From Beverwykella pulmonaria (taxonomy: Eukaryota > Ascomycota > Dothideomycetes > Pleosporales > Melanommataceae), in contig BCHH01000003.1 of assembly GCA_001599595.1 (NCBI GenBank), positions 689,403-753,402 on the forward strand: a stretch of 64,000 nucleotides of DNA, read 5' to 3'. Below the pieces are notes generated by a model. The model saw only the letters and a program-made list of their open reading frames with translations. It was not told the origin of the DNA and made no database searches. Positions 11,202 to 21,441 of the stretch are shown one piece after another; within the stretch, counting starts at the first letter, position 1; each line of letters starts with the position of its first letter. The translations under genes and the position numbers were made by a program.

Positions 11202-11837
11202 GCCTAGAAACCGCCTAGGGAGGCCTATGGGGAAGTTGCCAGCAAAGCATCCGGTGGAAACGCAAAGGTGGCAGCGAGCCGACGACTGTTTATATGCATT
11301 CCAAGCGGTGAGCGCGCTGCATCCATATCAAGGCTACACGGACCGGCAAGGTTCAAGATTTGCAGAGTGACTGTCCGCGACGCAGCCCGATCACTGCGCG
11401 CAGACGCCTGGTGGGTTGAAGTATCCCCCAATTGGCCGATTGCACCCTTGCAATTACGCCCGGCTGCGGGTGCTACCGTACGGGGCGCTCAAGCCGTGTT
11501 CGGCTCTGCAAGCATATCCTCGTATGGAGATAAAGACGGCCAGCGAGGCATCAGCGCAGTACAGCACGGCTGTCATGTCATCATACTAGCCGAGCGGCAC
11601 CTTCCCAGACGTCATCGTGATAATGCGACACGAAAATCTAGTCTTCCACAAAATGCTTCTGCAGCACAAGCTCAACGCCTGCCTGTTGACGCCGAGTGCC
11701 AGCACGCGACCCAATTTGCGAAAATGCTGATAGATCTCCGAACACGCCGAGGTCGCCACTTTAGATAGAGTTCCGATTGGCCTGAAGACATAGTCAACCA
11801 GCATTTCAATATCCACGACAACTCCTCCTGCTTAAAC
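11202..11837. other. Intergenic between permease and small membrane gene
   Basis: This 636-bp stretch carries the permease promoter on the minus strand and that of the plus-strand small gene. No repeat or gene was recognised. Confidence 0.35.
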
Positions 11838-12298
11838 ATGGATATTATGACCTATGCCAAATTTATTTGTGCGAAGAAAGATTCCATTGCTCTGCCCGAT
11901 GAAGGCGCGCTTTTCAATTAGTCCAGGCGCACTTTTTAGACCTTCTTCGGCATTTTGCTAACAACGCGAAGCAGTACAACAGGCAGCCGGTCGATTACAA
12001 AACGTTTGAAGCTGGCAGTCCTGGGTTCAAGAAGACGGAGTTTTTGACCACCGAGCGCATTCGGGCCCTCACTATGAGAGAGATGGTGATATGCCTTTTT
12101 GTCACCATACTTCTGATCCTCATAAGTATCTTGGTCACACTCATACTAACCTTTTACTTCGTATGTCAGCGAAACAGATTCTTGCGGAATGTTAAACGCC
12201 TAGCGCATGTCCCAGTCTTGCTCGCCGGTAGCAATGCGTTCATGACGCTCGATCATGAAAAAGGCTTAGATGGCTTAGAAAGCGTGAAGCCGCGGTGA
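11838..12298 (+). pseudogene. Small single-pass membrane protein, broken by a one-base deletion
   Basis: The frame from ATG 11838 reads 27 residues and then meets TAG at 11919-11921. Two bases out of phase, a second frame runs from about 11903 to the stop at 12298. It encodes an amphipathic helix, then a strong ~25-residue hydrophobic segment (VTILLILISILVTLILTFYF) followed by a basic stretch. The span is 461 bp, exactly one base short of 154 codons, and adding one T in the AATTAG run near 11919 would merge both frames. No splice sites explain the shift. The family was not recognised; it resembles a short type-II or tail-anchored membrane protein. The lesion may be real or a homopolymer error. 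Confidence 0.5.
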
Positions 12299-12344
12299 GG
12301 CTGGTTCCAGGTCACGTACCCATTGCATTTGTTCAACAACGTGC

Positions 12345-12495
12345 TGTAAGCAGGGTGTGTGAGATAGGGTATGAAGCTGTGTATTGTGTATGTATGTATC
12401 TATGTGCGAAAGTGTGTGAGAAATGTACAACTGATATATAACGGAATTATTAGTCAGTGGCAATCCACGTGGCGGTATGGTGTCCTGGGATTATA
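12345..12495 (+). mobile_element. MITE copy B, overlapping the 3' end of a gene
   Basis: This 151-bp copy of the TGTAAGC family starts TGTAAGCAGGG and ends GTCCTGGGATTATA, with an expanded TG-rich middle. The shared core GATATATAACGG..ATTAGTCAGTGGC identifies it. No clean flanking duplication is visible. Its right part supplies the last codons and stop of the minus-strand gene that ends at 12454. Confidence 0.7.
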
Positions 12496-13833
12496 AGTAT
12501 TATGAACAAATGGGAATAGGAGAAGAAGGTTGCCCTGGCACATCAGGTACACACTTATTAGTGCCGCAGTACCATCGCCGTCTAGACCACCAGTTAATGT
12601 AGGACAGGGCCAGAAGACATTCATGGCGGGCCCATAACCCTGCGTTTGAACGACGAAGTTTTCTGTGTCGATAGTGTCTTTACCAATAGGAACAGTCCAC
12701 TTGTGGGTATAGCCGCTCTGTTCCACCTGGATTTGACTAATAGTAGACCAGGGCCAGGGAACGTTGACAGTGCTGGAATCGACGGTTCCAGAGTACTTAA
12801 ACAAGGAGCTGTTTTCGATCATGTAGATGCCGCAGAAATAGTCAAATGCGTTAAAGTTGACAGGCCACCCAATAGTCTTCTTCCAATCACAACCAGGGTT
12901 ATTCCACACACTAGGTGGGCCAATATAGAGGCGGATAAAGGCGTAGGGCGTCAATATGTCGGCCTCGTACGTGGTCGAGCCCCCAGATGCCGTGACTTTG
13001 ACGTTGGCGATGTTACGGCCCTTAGTTGGCGTTTTCTTAGTGCCAGACGAAACAGTTTTAGAACCTCCGGACTCGTTGCCTTCGCCGCCTATGGCAGTCA
13101 CTTGAAACGTGGCGGCCGCGGATCCTGGGAGGAAGCTGCCGATAGTTACGTGGGTCATGGCACCCGTGAGGCTCAGTGCAATCTTTCCATTGACATAAAC
13201 ATTGTAACCGACGGTGTTGGAAGCAGCCAACCACTGCAGGCTGACGGATGTATACTCGGAGCTGACCACGGTTAGGCCACCAGGAGTGGAAGCGGCCTCG
13301 CCACTCCCAGGGCTGGACAGGTCGTTAGCTCCAGCAATCTTAGGTTGGCCGCCGGTGACGGCGCTCATGTGAGCCTGCATATATGAGTCGCTAGGCAGGT
13401 TATCATAGGGATTTGGCATGGCGTCGTTTGTGGTCTGAATCATACCGACGCCGCGCTCCTTAGCCAGGCGGGCGATAGTGGCGACCTCGCCCTCAGGTAC
13501 GTTGTAGATAACTAAAGATTGGGGTGCAACATTAGTTTTATTCGCGAAGGTGTAGGGAAAGACTAGGCTGGATACAAAGTCACCTTCTGCCGTATAATCA
13601 AGGCAAATGGGCCTTGCATCGTGACAGTCACGGCCGGCGGAATGTACGGCAAACCTGATAACTGGCGGACAAGGATACTCATCTAGCGGCTGAGAAATTA
13701 GATCGAGCTGAAGAGGCGGTGAGCTAGAGAGGAGTTTCGGAAACGGCGGAAGAAGAGGAGCACGAGAGGACTGTAGCTGACGTATAAGTAGGGCGTACTC
13801 TCTCGCTCGAGATTTCCTCATCTCTCCGTACAC
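12454..13833 (-). pseudogene. Spherulin-4-like/FN3 surface protein, 5'-eroded and 3'-altered
   Basis: The open frame is 459 codons. Residues ~95-170 resemble the C-terminal part of fungal spherulation-specific family 4 domains (IYNVPEGEVATI, then TTNDAMPNPYDNLPS). Residues ~188-270 form a clear fibronectin type III module (PGGLTVVSSEYTSVSLQW). A further Cys- and Trp-containing beta domain follows to about residue 440. The first ~90 residues do not look like a signal peptide or the expected N-terminal barrel half, and no upstream exon was found, so the gene appears to have lost its 5' part. The last 13 residues and the stop lie inside MITE copy B. A secreted cell-surface or wall-associated role is inferred from the family. 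Confidence 0.55.
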
Positions 13834-14606
13834 TATGCATTCACTCTACTCGCTTCTCTAGTTTTTCTAAAGCAATCTTAATTGTATAACTCACGACCTC
13901 CTTTGTCCTCTAATAACTACATATATATCTCCTCAACATTTCGTTACCACACTTCTCATTTAATTGAAACGCCGCGCGTCACCTTACAATCCACCAATAC
14001 GCACGTGTTGCAGCGAGCCCACGTTTTGTGCCTACGTGCAAGGCTGATTCTTTGTGGGCATGTTCCAACAATATTGATTGCTTAATCTAGTTGCTGACAT
14101 TGCACAGGCAGCGGATAAGTCTCTAGGCCCTGACTTCAAGAACCTCGCGGAGGATGGTTGGACGTGAAATTTCCATAGCACCGACCGAGCGTGGTTGGTC
14201 CGTACCTGTACCGACTAATCCCTAATGGGAGATGATTAGATCGGAGAAGTATGCCAATAAAATAGAATACATACCGAAGTAGAAGTGACAGACATACTTC
14301 TCTGCACAGGAAGGCTATAGGAAAGTCGCAAACGGGTTGATCGTGCAGGAAGGCAACCAACTGGAGGGCTTCTCAGCCTTGGAGGACGTGCATGATATGT
14401 TATAGAGAATCGGCATCCCCTCTCGAGCGCATGGCGTACAGATCATTCGCATTAGGCATCGGTAACGCTACCCCGAGCTGATGGTGTCTTGGCAGACTAA
14501 CCACTTTGGCCAGGCCAATTGGCCTACCTGAAATGGTTAGTCTGCTCCTTCGACCTCGGTTTGCTTCCTTCAACTCCTCATCTCGCAAGACATCTTGTAT
14601 TCGAAT
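13834..14606. other. Intergenic, no gene recognised
   Basis: This 773-bp stretch lies upstream of the eroded spherulin-like gene, where its missing N-terminal exon would be expected. No matching sequence was found on either strand. Confidence 0.35.
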
Positions 14607-15547
14607 ATGGACAAAGTCATCTGATTGGAAGCCGTCGTTATACTCTATCAAAACCACCATGCAAACTGCTGTGCAATCCCCCAAGAGTCACGCGAGTCAC
14701 TCGACCAAGCCCTGCATACCCTCAGCGCGACGTCCGAACGGAATCAGGTTGAATTATCTTCGCTGAGTAGACATCAAGAGGAGGAAGCTTTTTTAATATC
14801 TCAACTCCTCCAGGTCGTTCCATTTAATATATCAAGTCTGCCTCAGCAAACAAGAAAGAGAACATTCGATTCTATCGGTAGCGGTAGCGATTTGCCAGTA
14901 AAGAAACCACGCTGGTACGATGCCTCTCGGTCCTTTGTTAGAGATTCTCCCACTTCACAAGATTGGAATAAAAGACTAAAGCAGCTAGGCAAATTGCCAA
15001 ACCCGCCTGATACTATGGTTGAGCCGACAATGCAGCTTCTTCGACGCCCGCACTGTCATACAGAATTTGCAGTAATGGAACGAGGAATGAAACGTGCTCA
15101 GCAAACCGTTTCTTTACTAAGGAAGCTTCTGACGCCGACGCACGGGCGCGGGTTTACTTATTCCTCTTTCTATCGCATTGTGTCGCATTGGAAAAGTTGA
15201 AGATCCTCCCGTTCGATGATATCAAGAAAATGATGACTCAGGTGGTTGGCGATGGCACTGATACTCATATGAGGCGGATTCTGGACGGGGCTAAATGGAT
15301 GAATGGGAAGCTGATAATGGGATTGGTTAAAGTGGGTTGGACGAGGAGCCAAACTACGTTTTTACTTTACGAGCTGAAAGGGATGAACTGGAGCATCGCG
15401 TGGCCACGCAACAATTGGGACGGCGGTAAAAAGATTTGGGAGGACATGACGAGAAATGTCGTAATAGTGTACGCCGGAATAACCCCTTGGAAACTTGACA
15501 GTTTTAGGAAGGCAAAAATAGAAAGATTTGATCGTTGGTGTAGCTAG
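14607..15547 (+). pseudogene. Unrecognised two-exon gene with an in-frame TGA near its start
   Basis: From an ATG at 14607 the frame reads five codons and then TGA at 14622-14624. It continues open to a donor at 15072, a 50-bp intron (15072-15121, GTAATG..AAG), and a second exon open to 15547. With the TGA read through this gives 296 codons. Features: an N-terminal amphipathic helical region rich in Gln/Ser/Glu, a basic patch KKPRW around residue 110, then a C-terminal region with several Trp residues. No family was recognised. The TGA could come from CGA (Arg), or the true start may lie in an upstream exon that I could not define. The intron call rests on frame and length only. Confidence 0.4.
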
Positions 15548-15895
15548 CGGGTTGCCACTTTTGTGAATAATAGCCAGAAATTTGTTACTTTGACAACACA
15601 GACCAAGCCCCGAGCCGAACACACCACCTACAGCAGAAAACTAAATTCTGTAATTAATTTCCATACATTCTCATTTTCAAAGGTCTCGAGAAAACCTCCC
15701 AAGAATGCCGATGCTACACAGACTGCCCCAAAGGTTCCACAATTTACGCATTCGCTGGAACTACATTAATCTATAAGAACACTTAACCATGGCTTTAAAG
15801 TATCCAAGCCACCATTCTCCTTCTATTTGACAGTCTAGCTATACATCTTAAGATCACTACGACCCAAGCTCGTTTCAGCGAAATCACCACTCACA

Positions 15896-16210
15896 ATGAA
15901 CTCCTCAACCTCCATTACTGCCTCCGCAAACGCCAACGCCAACGCCAACGCCGGATGGCAACCCGACGGCGATACTTGGATCACTATTGTGTTTGGCGTT
16001 GTTGGTGTTACAATTGCAGGTCTGCAGCTTTTTCTTACGTGGAGCAGAGGACCGCAACTAAGGCAGCGAGGTATATACTTAGCGTTGATAATTGGTGCGA
16101 AAGATACTAATAGTTTGAGTGTAGATCTACTGCGAGCTAGGCGTGCGAGGGTCGAACTGGTCAGATGCGTGAGGGATGGCTTTGTAGAGATGGCACTGGA
16201 AGAAATGTGA
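15896..16210 (+). CDS. Small hypothetical single-pass membrane protein
   Basis: Predicted 104-residue protein with an Ala/Asn repeat (ANANANANA) at residues 10-20. A hydrophobic segment of about 20 residues follows (WITIVFGVVGVTIAGLQLFL), then a basic C-terminal half. The Ala-Asn stretch is encoded by a perfect GCCAAC hexamer tandem that could vary in length. No family was recognised. The ATG lies in a reasonable fungal start context. Expression evidence would be needed to confirm it. Confidence 0.4.
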   Translation: MNSSTSITASANANANANAGWQPDGDTWITIVFGVVGVTIAGLQLFLTWSRGPQLRQRGIYLALIIGAKDTNSLSVDLLRARRARVELVRCVRDGFVEMALEEM

Positions 16211-16967
16211 AGAAAAGGCACTGCGGGTGGGCATGGTGATAGGGCTGTTAGTGCAGATGTCGACGGGGAATTCTGTGGGTATGCCAAGTGAGAGTCAATA
16301 TGTGGAGGGATAGGGCTGGAGGTGAGGCAAGGACAAAGCGCAGAGGGAGAGCAGGTGGATTGAAATGGTCAGCCAAAATGGTTGAAAGGGTGGAGCTTGT
16401 CCTTTAGAGGATGTTGTGATGTGTAATTGCAGGAGAAAGAATTTTGTAGGTGTGTGTTCTATTATGGCCATGCACCCTACTGGGTATGGGCCGTTACGAA
16501 GCGCCAGCTAAATACATCTTACACAGCTAGTTTCCTCCATTTCAGAAGCCAACCTTGAGACCTGCTCTGAGAGAATGCTTGTACCTAGTCGACAATCCAC
16601 TCATGCACTGCCAGGATCCACTATTACCCTTGGGGTGCGCCTCCCCAGCCACTATTGACGACAACTGCAATAGCTGCTTCCTTCGGTAGCGATTTACCAA
16701 GTCGTATTGTTCTTGTAACCAAAAAGACGTCTTGAATATATATTTCTAGAATAGACATATATGTATACTGCTTACAGTTCTTAAACGGCCCAATGCTGAT
16801 GAGCAGGTTGAGAGGGTGACGGCGATTGCGAATGAAAGGCGAGGTCTAAAATAAAAAATTTGATTGGGCGTAGGAGTATCAGGTCATGTGTGCTATTGCA
16901 TAGCAAGGATCCTCTTCTTGTCTTTCCAAAACTCTGGGCATTTTTAATCTAATGCCTGGTGTTCGTT
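16211..16967. other. Intergenic, no gene recognised
   Basis: This 757-bp stretch lies between the small membrane protein and LINE-derived sequence. No domain was seen. The part next to 16968 may belong to the decayed retroelement. Confidence 0.35.
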
Positions 16968-17452
16968 CTAGCAGTTTATATAGCGCAGGTTGGTCGTCTC
17001 GCAGTGCAGAAGGTCCTCTTGGCCGCACATGTCGCATGTCTCTGGTCGCAAGCAGTCTCTTGCTCTGTGCCCAAACCGTCTGCACTTAAAGCAAGCCACT
17101 AGTGTGCGTTGTTCTTTGAACGGTGACATTATGATCCTGCCCCCTCCAAATGTCACACTGTCTGACTGTAACAGCTTCTCTGCCTGTTCCTTTGTTGCCA
17201 CCTTGATCACCACTAAGGCGTGCTGTCCGCTGGGCCTTAGTTGCCCGAGCCACCGCATCGTGCACACCTCTACTCTGTTCTCCGTGCCGAACCGCTCCAT
17301 CGCCAACTTGCTTACTTTCCTGCTCTCCGCGTCTATTGCCAGCGTCACCTTAATAAATTCCGCCTTGACCGGGTACTACTTCGGTCCCACCAGTCTCGCT
17401 CCAGGGATCTGCGGGTCCAGCCACTCGTCCGTTGTCTACTAAAACGCCGCCT
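16968..17452 (-). mobile_element. LINE (Tad-like) ORF1 relic with zinc knuckle
   Basis: The minus-strand frame encodes a fragment of a non-LTR retrotransposon ORF1 nucleic-acid-binding protein. Seen: CFKCRRFGHRARDC, a CX2CX4HX4C zinc knuckle, followed by a partial second CDMCGQ. Upstream of the open frame the reading continues as ARLVGPK, a TAG stop, then YPVKAEF, consistent with a nonsense mutation in the element. Both ends are lost. The relic abuts copia-derived sequence at about 17455. Confidence 0.7.
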
Positions 17453-17458
17453 CTTTGT

Positions 17459-17870
17459 CTTACCAGGCACGCTAGGAGTCTGCCAAGATACACAATCGCA
17501 AACATAGAAGTGAGTTACATGGGCAAACATCAAGGTGTCTCATCATGTGACACGCAGGCTGACACACCCCCTCAGGCTCATTTTGAGTGAACTGGGAAGA
17601 CACGTTATCAAATCGTCTTGTAGAATATACTAACCTGTCGTAACAAAATGTGACCACGTTGATAACCCCCTGCCGGATTGGCATTACGTCGTTTTAAAAG
17701 GGCTATAGAGACCCAGCTACTACTACAAGAAGCGTTTGTGAAATTCGGCTGAGAGAGGCTTTGTAGCTTGATCCGGCCGCTGCTTATCTCCTCCCGCACG
17801 TAGTGATAATAGATATCAACATGCTTGGTACGAGCGTGATAGCCGTCCGAGGGGGCCAACTTGATAGCGG
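17459..17870 (-). mobile_element. Ty1/copia retrotransposon relic (RNase H end, PPT, LTR start)
   Basis: In the minus direction this reads the end of a copia RNase H domain (ARTKHVDIYYHYVREEI), decayed sequence, a polypurine tract GAGGGGGTG at 17565-17573, then an LTR beginning TGTCAGCCTG at 17564. That order is the canonical 3' end of a copia element. The LTR is cut off near 17459. A related LTR fragment lies at 21336-21441. No intact polyprotein remains. Confidence 0.7.
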
Positions 17871-18138
17871 GCTAAGTCATATTAATGGATTCTTGTACCA
17901 CTAGGAATCTTTTATGCTTTAAGCGCATCGTCAATTGCTATGTTAATAAAGTAAATGTTAAGTGCGAAAGGCGATTGGTGCGTCAGGTCAGACCGTACAT
18001 TTAGCTAAAATTACAGAATTCACACACACTGTACCACACTCTTAATTACCAGTTTGTCATCATCATCATTTCGCAGCTCCCTTATCAAGTCAGCCAAGGC
18101 TCCTGCCGTCCACTTGGACTAACCTTCTGGCTTTCGAT

Positions 18139-20414
18139 CTACCCGCCCCGATGACTCTCCTTCTCTGGTAATACATCCTTGACATGTTCAACTTTTGTTT
18201 GGTCAGAGTCTGTACGCTCAGTCCTAGACTCGACCACAGTGGTCTCTGTCGCTGAGGTTACTACTGTGGAGATTTTCGCTCCTACACACCTGCAGGCTAA
18301 TTGTTGACTGGACAAGGACTCAGTCGATAACTCGGTCAAATACTCGTTTCCCATCGTCACTGGAATTTCTCGGTCCAGACGTTTCCATCTTCCTCCCCCG
18401 TTGGCTTCATAAGCCCGTCGCTGCAGCTGAAATACGCCATCCTGGATCCAACGGTCTATTTGCGGCGCTAGGGAGCGCCGGAACTGTCTTAGGAAAATTA
18501 AGAACTTCAGTAGCACTATGTCTAACGCGGAGACCATACAGGAGAAAGTGATTATGAATGTCAATGCAAATACGTTCATGTTGCTGGGAAAGAAATTAGA
18601 ATGCCATTTGAAATATTTGCTTGCGTGATTTTGGTCGACTTACACAAACTCTCCAGATTTCCTCATTCTCTGTACCTGGCACAACTGCTTCTCTCCCAGT
18701 GTAGATTCATTCCTTGTGGCGGCTTGAGCAGAGGGATCTTGGACCGCATAACCAATCGCATAATCCGCAACTGTAATTTGCAACGCGGCCCAGACGTACT
18801 TCTCCCATGCCACCACCTCTCTGATCCACTGGTCATCTGGTAGAGATGTGATCACTCCAGTTGTTCCAGCCAGGGAACTCGCTTGCAACTCCTGCATGGC
18901 GGCATCCGAAACATCGAATAAGAAGCTTGCTGTGACAAGAAGCTGTAAAGCCGCCAATTGAATGTCACTGGCGCCAGGATAATCTGTTGAGATGACCTTC
19001 CCAGGTAGGGGACTAAGGCTAGTGCAGAAGTCCGGGGCATCAGCACGAGCAAAGCAAAGTTGATACTACCAAATACGTCAGTGCTAGGTATGGGCATTCG
19101 CTGACTAGAATTCACCTGTAATTTACATCCAAGTGTTGAAGCCGGCCAGTCCGAGAAATAGTTCGTCGTCGAAGTAGTCCAAGAAGGGAGTTTATAAACG
19201 AAAGGTTTGTGGGCTGAGAATACTGGGTCATCCACTGGATTCTCGTATTTAATCTGATTCTTGGGAATCATTATAAGTACCAAGTCTGCGTCATCGGATT
19301 TCATTTCCGGTAGAGGTTCAAGCTCAGTAAATGCGCCCCATTCTGGTAGAGTATATGACCCGGTCAGACTACGAGTATTGGTTAGCATATTGACTAGCGG
19401 AAAGATGCTGAAAGCATGGCGAGGTGTGACCTACCCAGTCGGGCCAAAAACTCTAGATACATTGGCCAGCACAAGGCTCATAGCAAAAGTTACGTTCTGC
19501 CACGCACCTGCATTGATCTGTTTTCCATAATAGCTAACCAACATTTGCTCCCCTGGCAGCAATGGCCTCGATCTGAAGGGATAATCAGATGCGTTGATGG
19601 TCCACGAATGGCCTTCCGTGCGAAGGACCCCACAAGTTGTTTTCCTACGGTACTTGACCCGATTTCTCGATACCAAGTTCAACCCAAAACCGTCGTTCAT
19701 ATCAATCAGACCTGAATCAACACTAACGCCATACTCGTCGTCAAGGCAGACTGATGAGTTGAATGGGCATCGTACTCGTTCTTGTTTGAGAGGAATATTC
19801 GGACGAATGAACGCTCTGCAACGGGCCGATATTGCTGTCTCGTTGCGATAACATTCCTGGGCGAATGGTATACTGAGAGTAGAAACTCTTCTTTGGTAGT
19901 CTGTGAGTCTATCAACATTGTCTATGACATTGCTCGACATGGGATTGATATCGAGAGGTTGACACAAAGGCGAATGGACAAGAACCTCGAGATTCGTGCT
20001 ACTGATGATATATGACGAGAATATACCAACGGGAATCGTTGCTGCCAGAAATGTCAAGCTTAGGATGAACTGCACCAAGGATCGGACGAACGCTCGCTTC
20101 GTTCTCTTCCTCCAAACCCACCATAACTTCACCCAGTCTGCAAGCAATGAGCTGGGCGCTGGGAGAGTGCGGAGCAAGGCTTGCTGTTGCCAAAAGAGAC
20201 CGTCCGCTGGAAGACCGTCCGCGCGCAGCTGGTGACACAAGAAGGTGACAAGGTTCCAAAGATGCGAGATCGCGAGCGAAGCAAGGATGGCAAGAAGAGC
20301 GACAATCACAGTACCAGTCCGTATGTCCGTCGTAATGGTCCGGCCCATCACAGGTCCTTGTTCGACATTGATCCAGAATCCGCGGTGGACGAAACGAGAA
20401 TCGATTTCAGACAT
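18139..20414 (-). CDS. Large fungal multi-pass membrane protein, function unknown
   Basis: Four exons (20414-19435, 19368-19116, 19065-18644, 18583-18139) sum to 700 codons (699 residues); introns are 66, 50 and 60 bp. The architecture is of a plasma-membrane or cell-surface type. Hydrophobic segments sit near residues 35-55 and 110-140. A long, probably extracellular, loop of ~400 residues carries many Cys and N-glycosylation sequons. There is one more helix near residue 560, then a cytosolic tail of ~130 residues rich in Thr/Ser/Glu. This layout is common among uncharacterised Pezizomycotina proteins. No catalytic motif was seen. It is intact although it sits between retroelement relics. 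Confidence 0.8.
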
Positions 20415-21335
20415 ATTTGAGAAATTGGGTGTGTCTACTTGTGTCCTGAAACTCGCAAAGAAATGTGCGCTATCCTATTGATATATAATTTTTCTGGGGG
20501 GCAGTAGCAGTGCTTAACTTCGTTCCTCGTTTTAGAAAAATTGAGCTGTGTGGTTGCACAGTCCCTCATTAGACTAAATCGGAATACAACATATATTAGA
20601 TGGGTCCAAATGTGAAGTATGATATCCGATTTCCACATCGCATTCATCGTATCATAATGGCCCCAAAACGCTTTGGCATGTTCAACCCCTCTCTCTTTCA
20701 TCGGATCTTACCCCGCCTAACTCGCGTTTAGACCGTGTTGGAAGGTGCTGGAATACTTCGCTCAAGTTCCAAGGGTGAATGCCCTGCCCTGCCCTCACTT
20801 TATATAAATCCTCTCTCACACACATAGAAAATACAACCTTGACTTCCTTTCCACTCCCGCCGACAGACCGCACTTCTTACTGTTACCAAGGATATGATTG
20901 TAGAAGACCGCTTCCCTAGACACTTGTGGGCTGCATTCCATTTATTTAGTGTCAAAGCTAAAGAATTTGGTGAATATCTGATGTACAAGTAGCGAACTTC
21001 CGTTTGTGGGGGCGTTTTGCCTTCTGGCTTGGCTAATGTAAGCCAAGACTAGATAAATTGAATACTGATGCTCACTCCTCTGATTGGTTTACCGTAGCCG
21101 CTGGAACATGAAACGTACATTCGAATCAGTCCTTACTGGCCCCATTCACATAAGTCTTTCTCGGCCCCAGGTTCTTTGTATCACCTCTTTCCTTCCAATT
21201 TATTTTCGGTGCTTACAAGTTTACTTGCGTGATACCACATGAGAGGGAGAATTGTCGTGGTGTGACGAAATTGTTTCTATTTTAATGTTAATTATGTTCA
21301 TTCTACAAAGGAGCTACTGAAGAAATATCTATATT
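20415..21335. other. Intergenic, AT-rich, no gene
   Basis: Promoter side of the membrane-protein gene. Only short unconvincing frames are present, and no repeat structure was identified before the LTR fragment. Confidence 0.35.
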
Positions 21336-21441
21336 CTTACCAAGCACGCTCGGAGCCTGCCAAGATAGTGAAAAACAAGTATAGAAGGGAGTCACATGAG
21401 CAAACATCGAGGTGACTCATCAAGTGACCCACAGTCTGACA
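21336..21441 (-). mobile_element. Solo/partial copia LTR fragment
   Basis: Read on the minus strand it starts TGTCAGACTGTGGGTCAC at 21441. It matches the LTR start at 17564 over about 100 bp, including GATGTTTGC, CTTGGCAG and the GAGCGTGC/TAGCGTGC region. Unlike the 17.5-kb copy, no polypurine tract precedes it. Confidence 0.65.
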
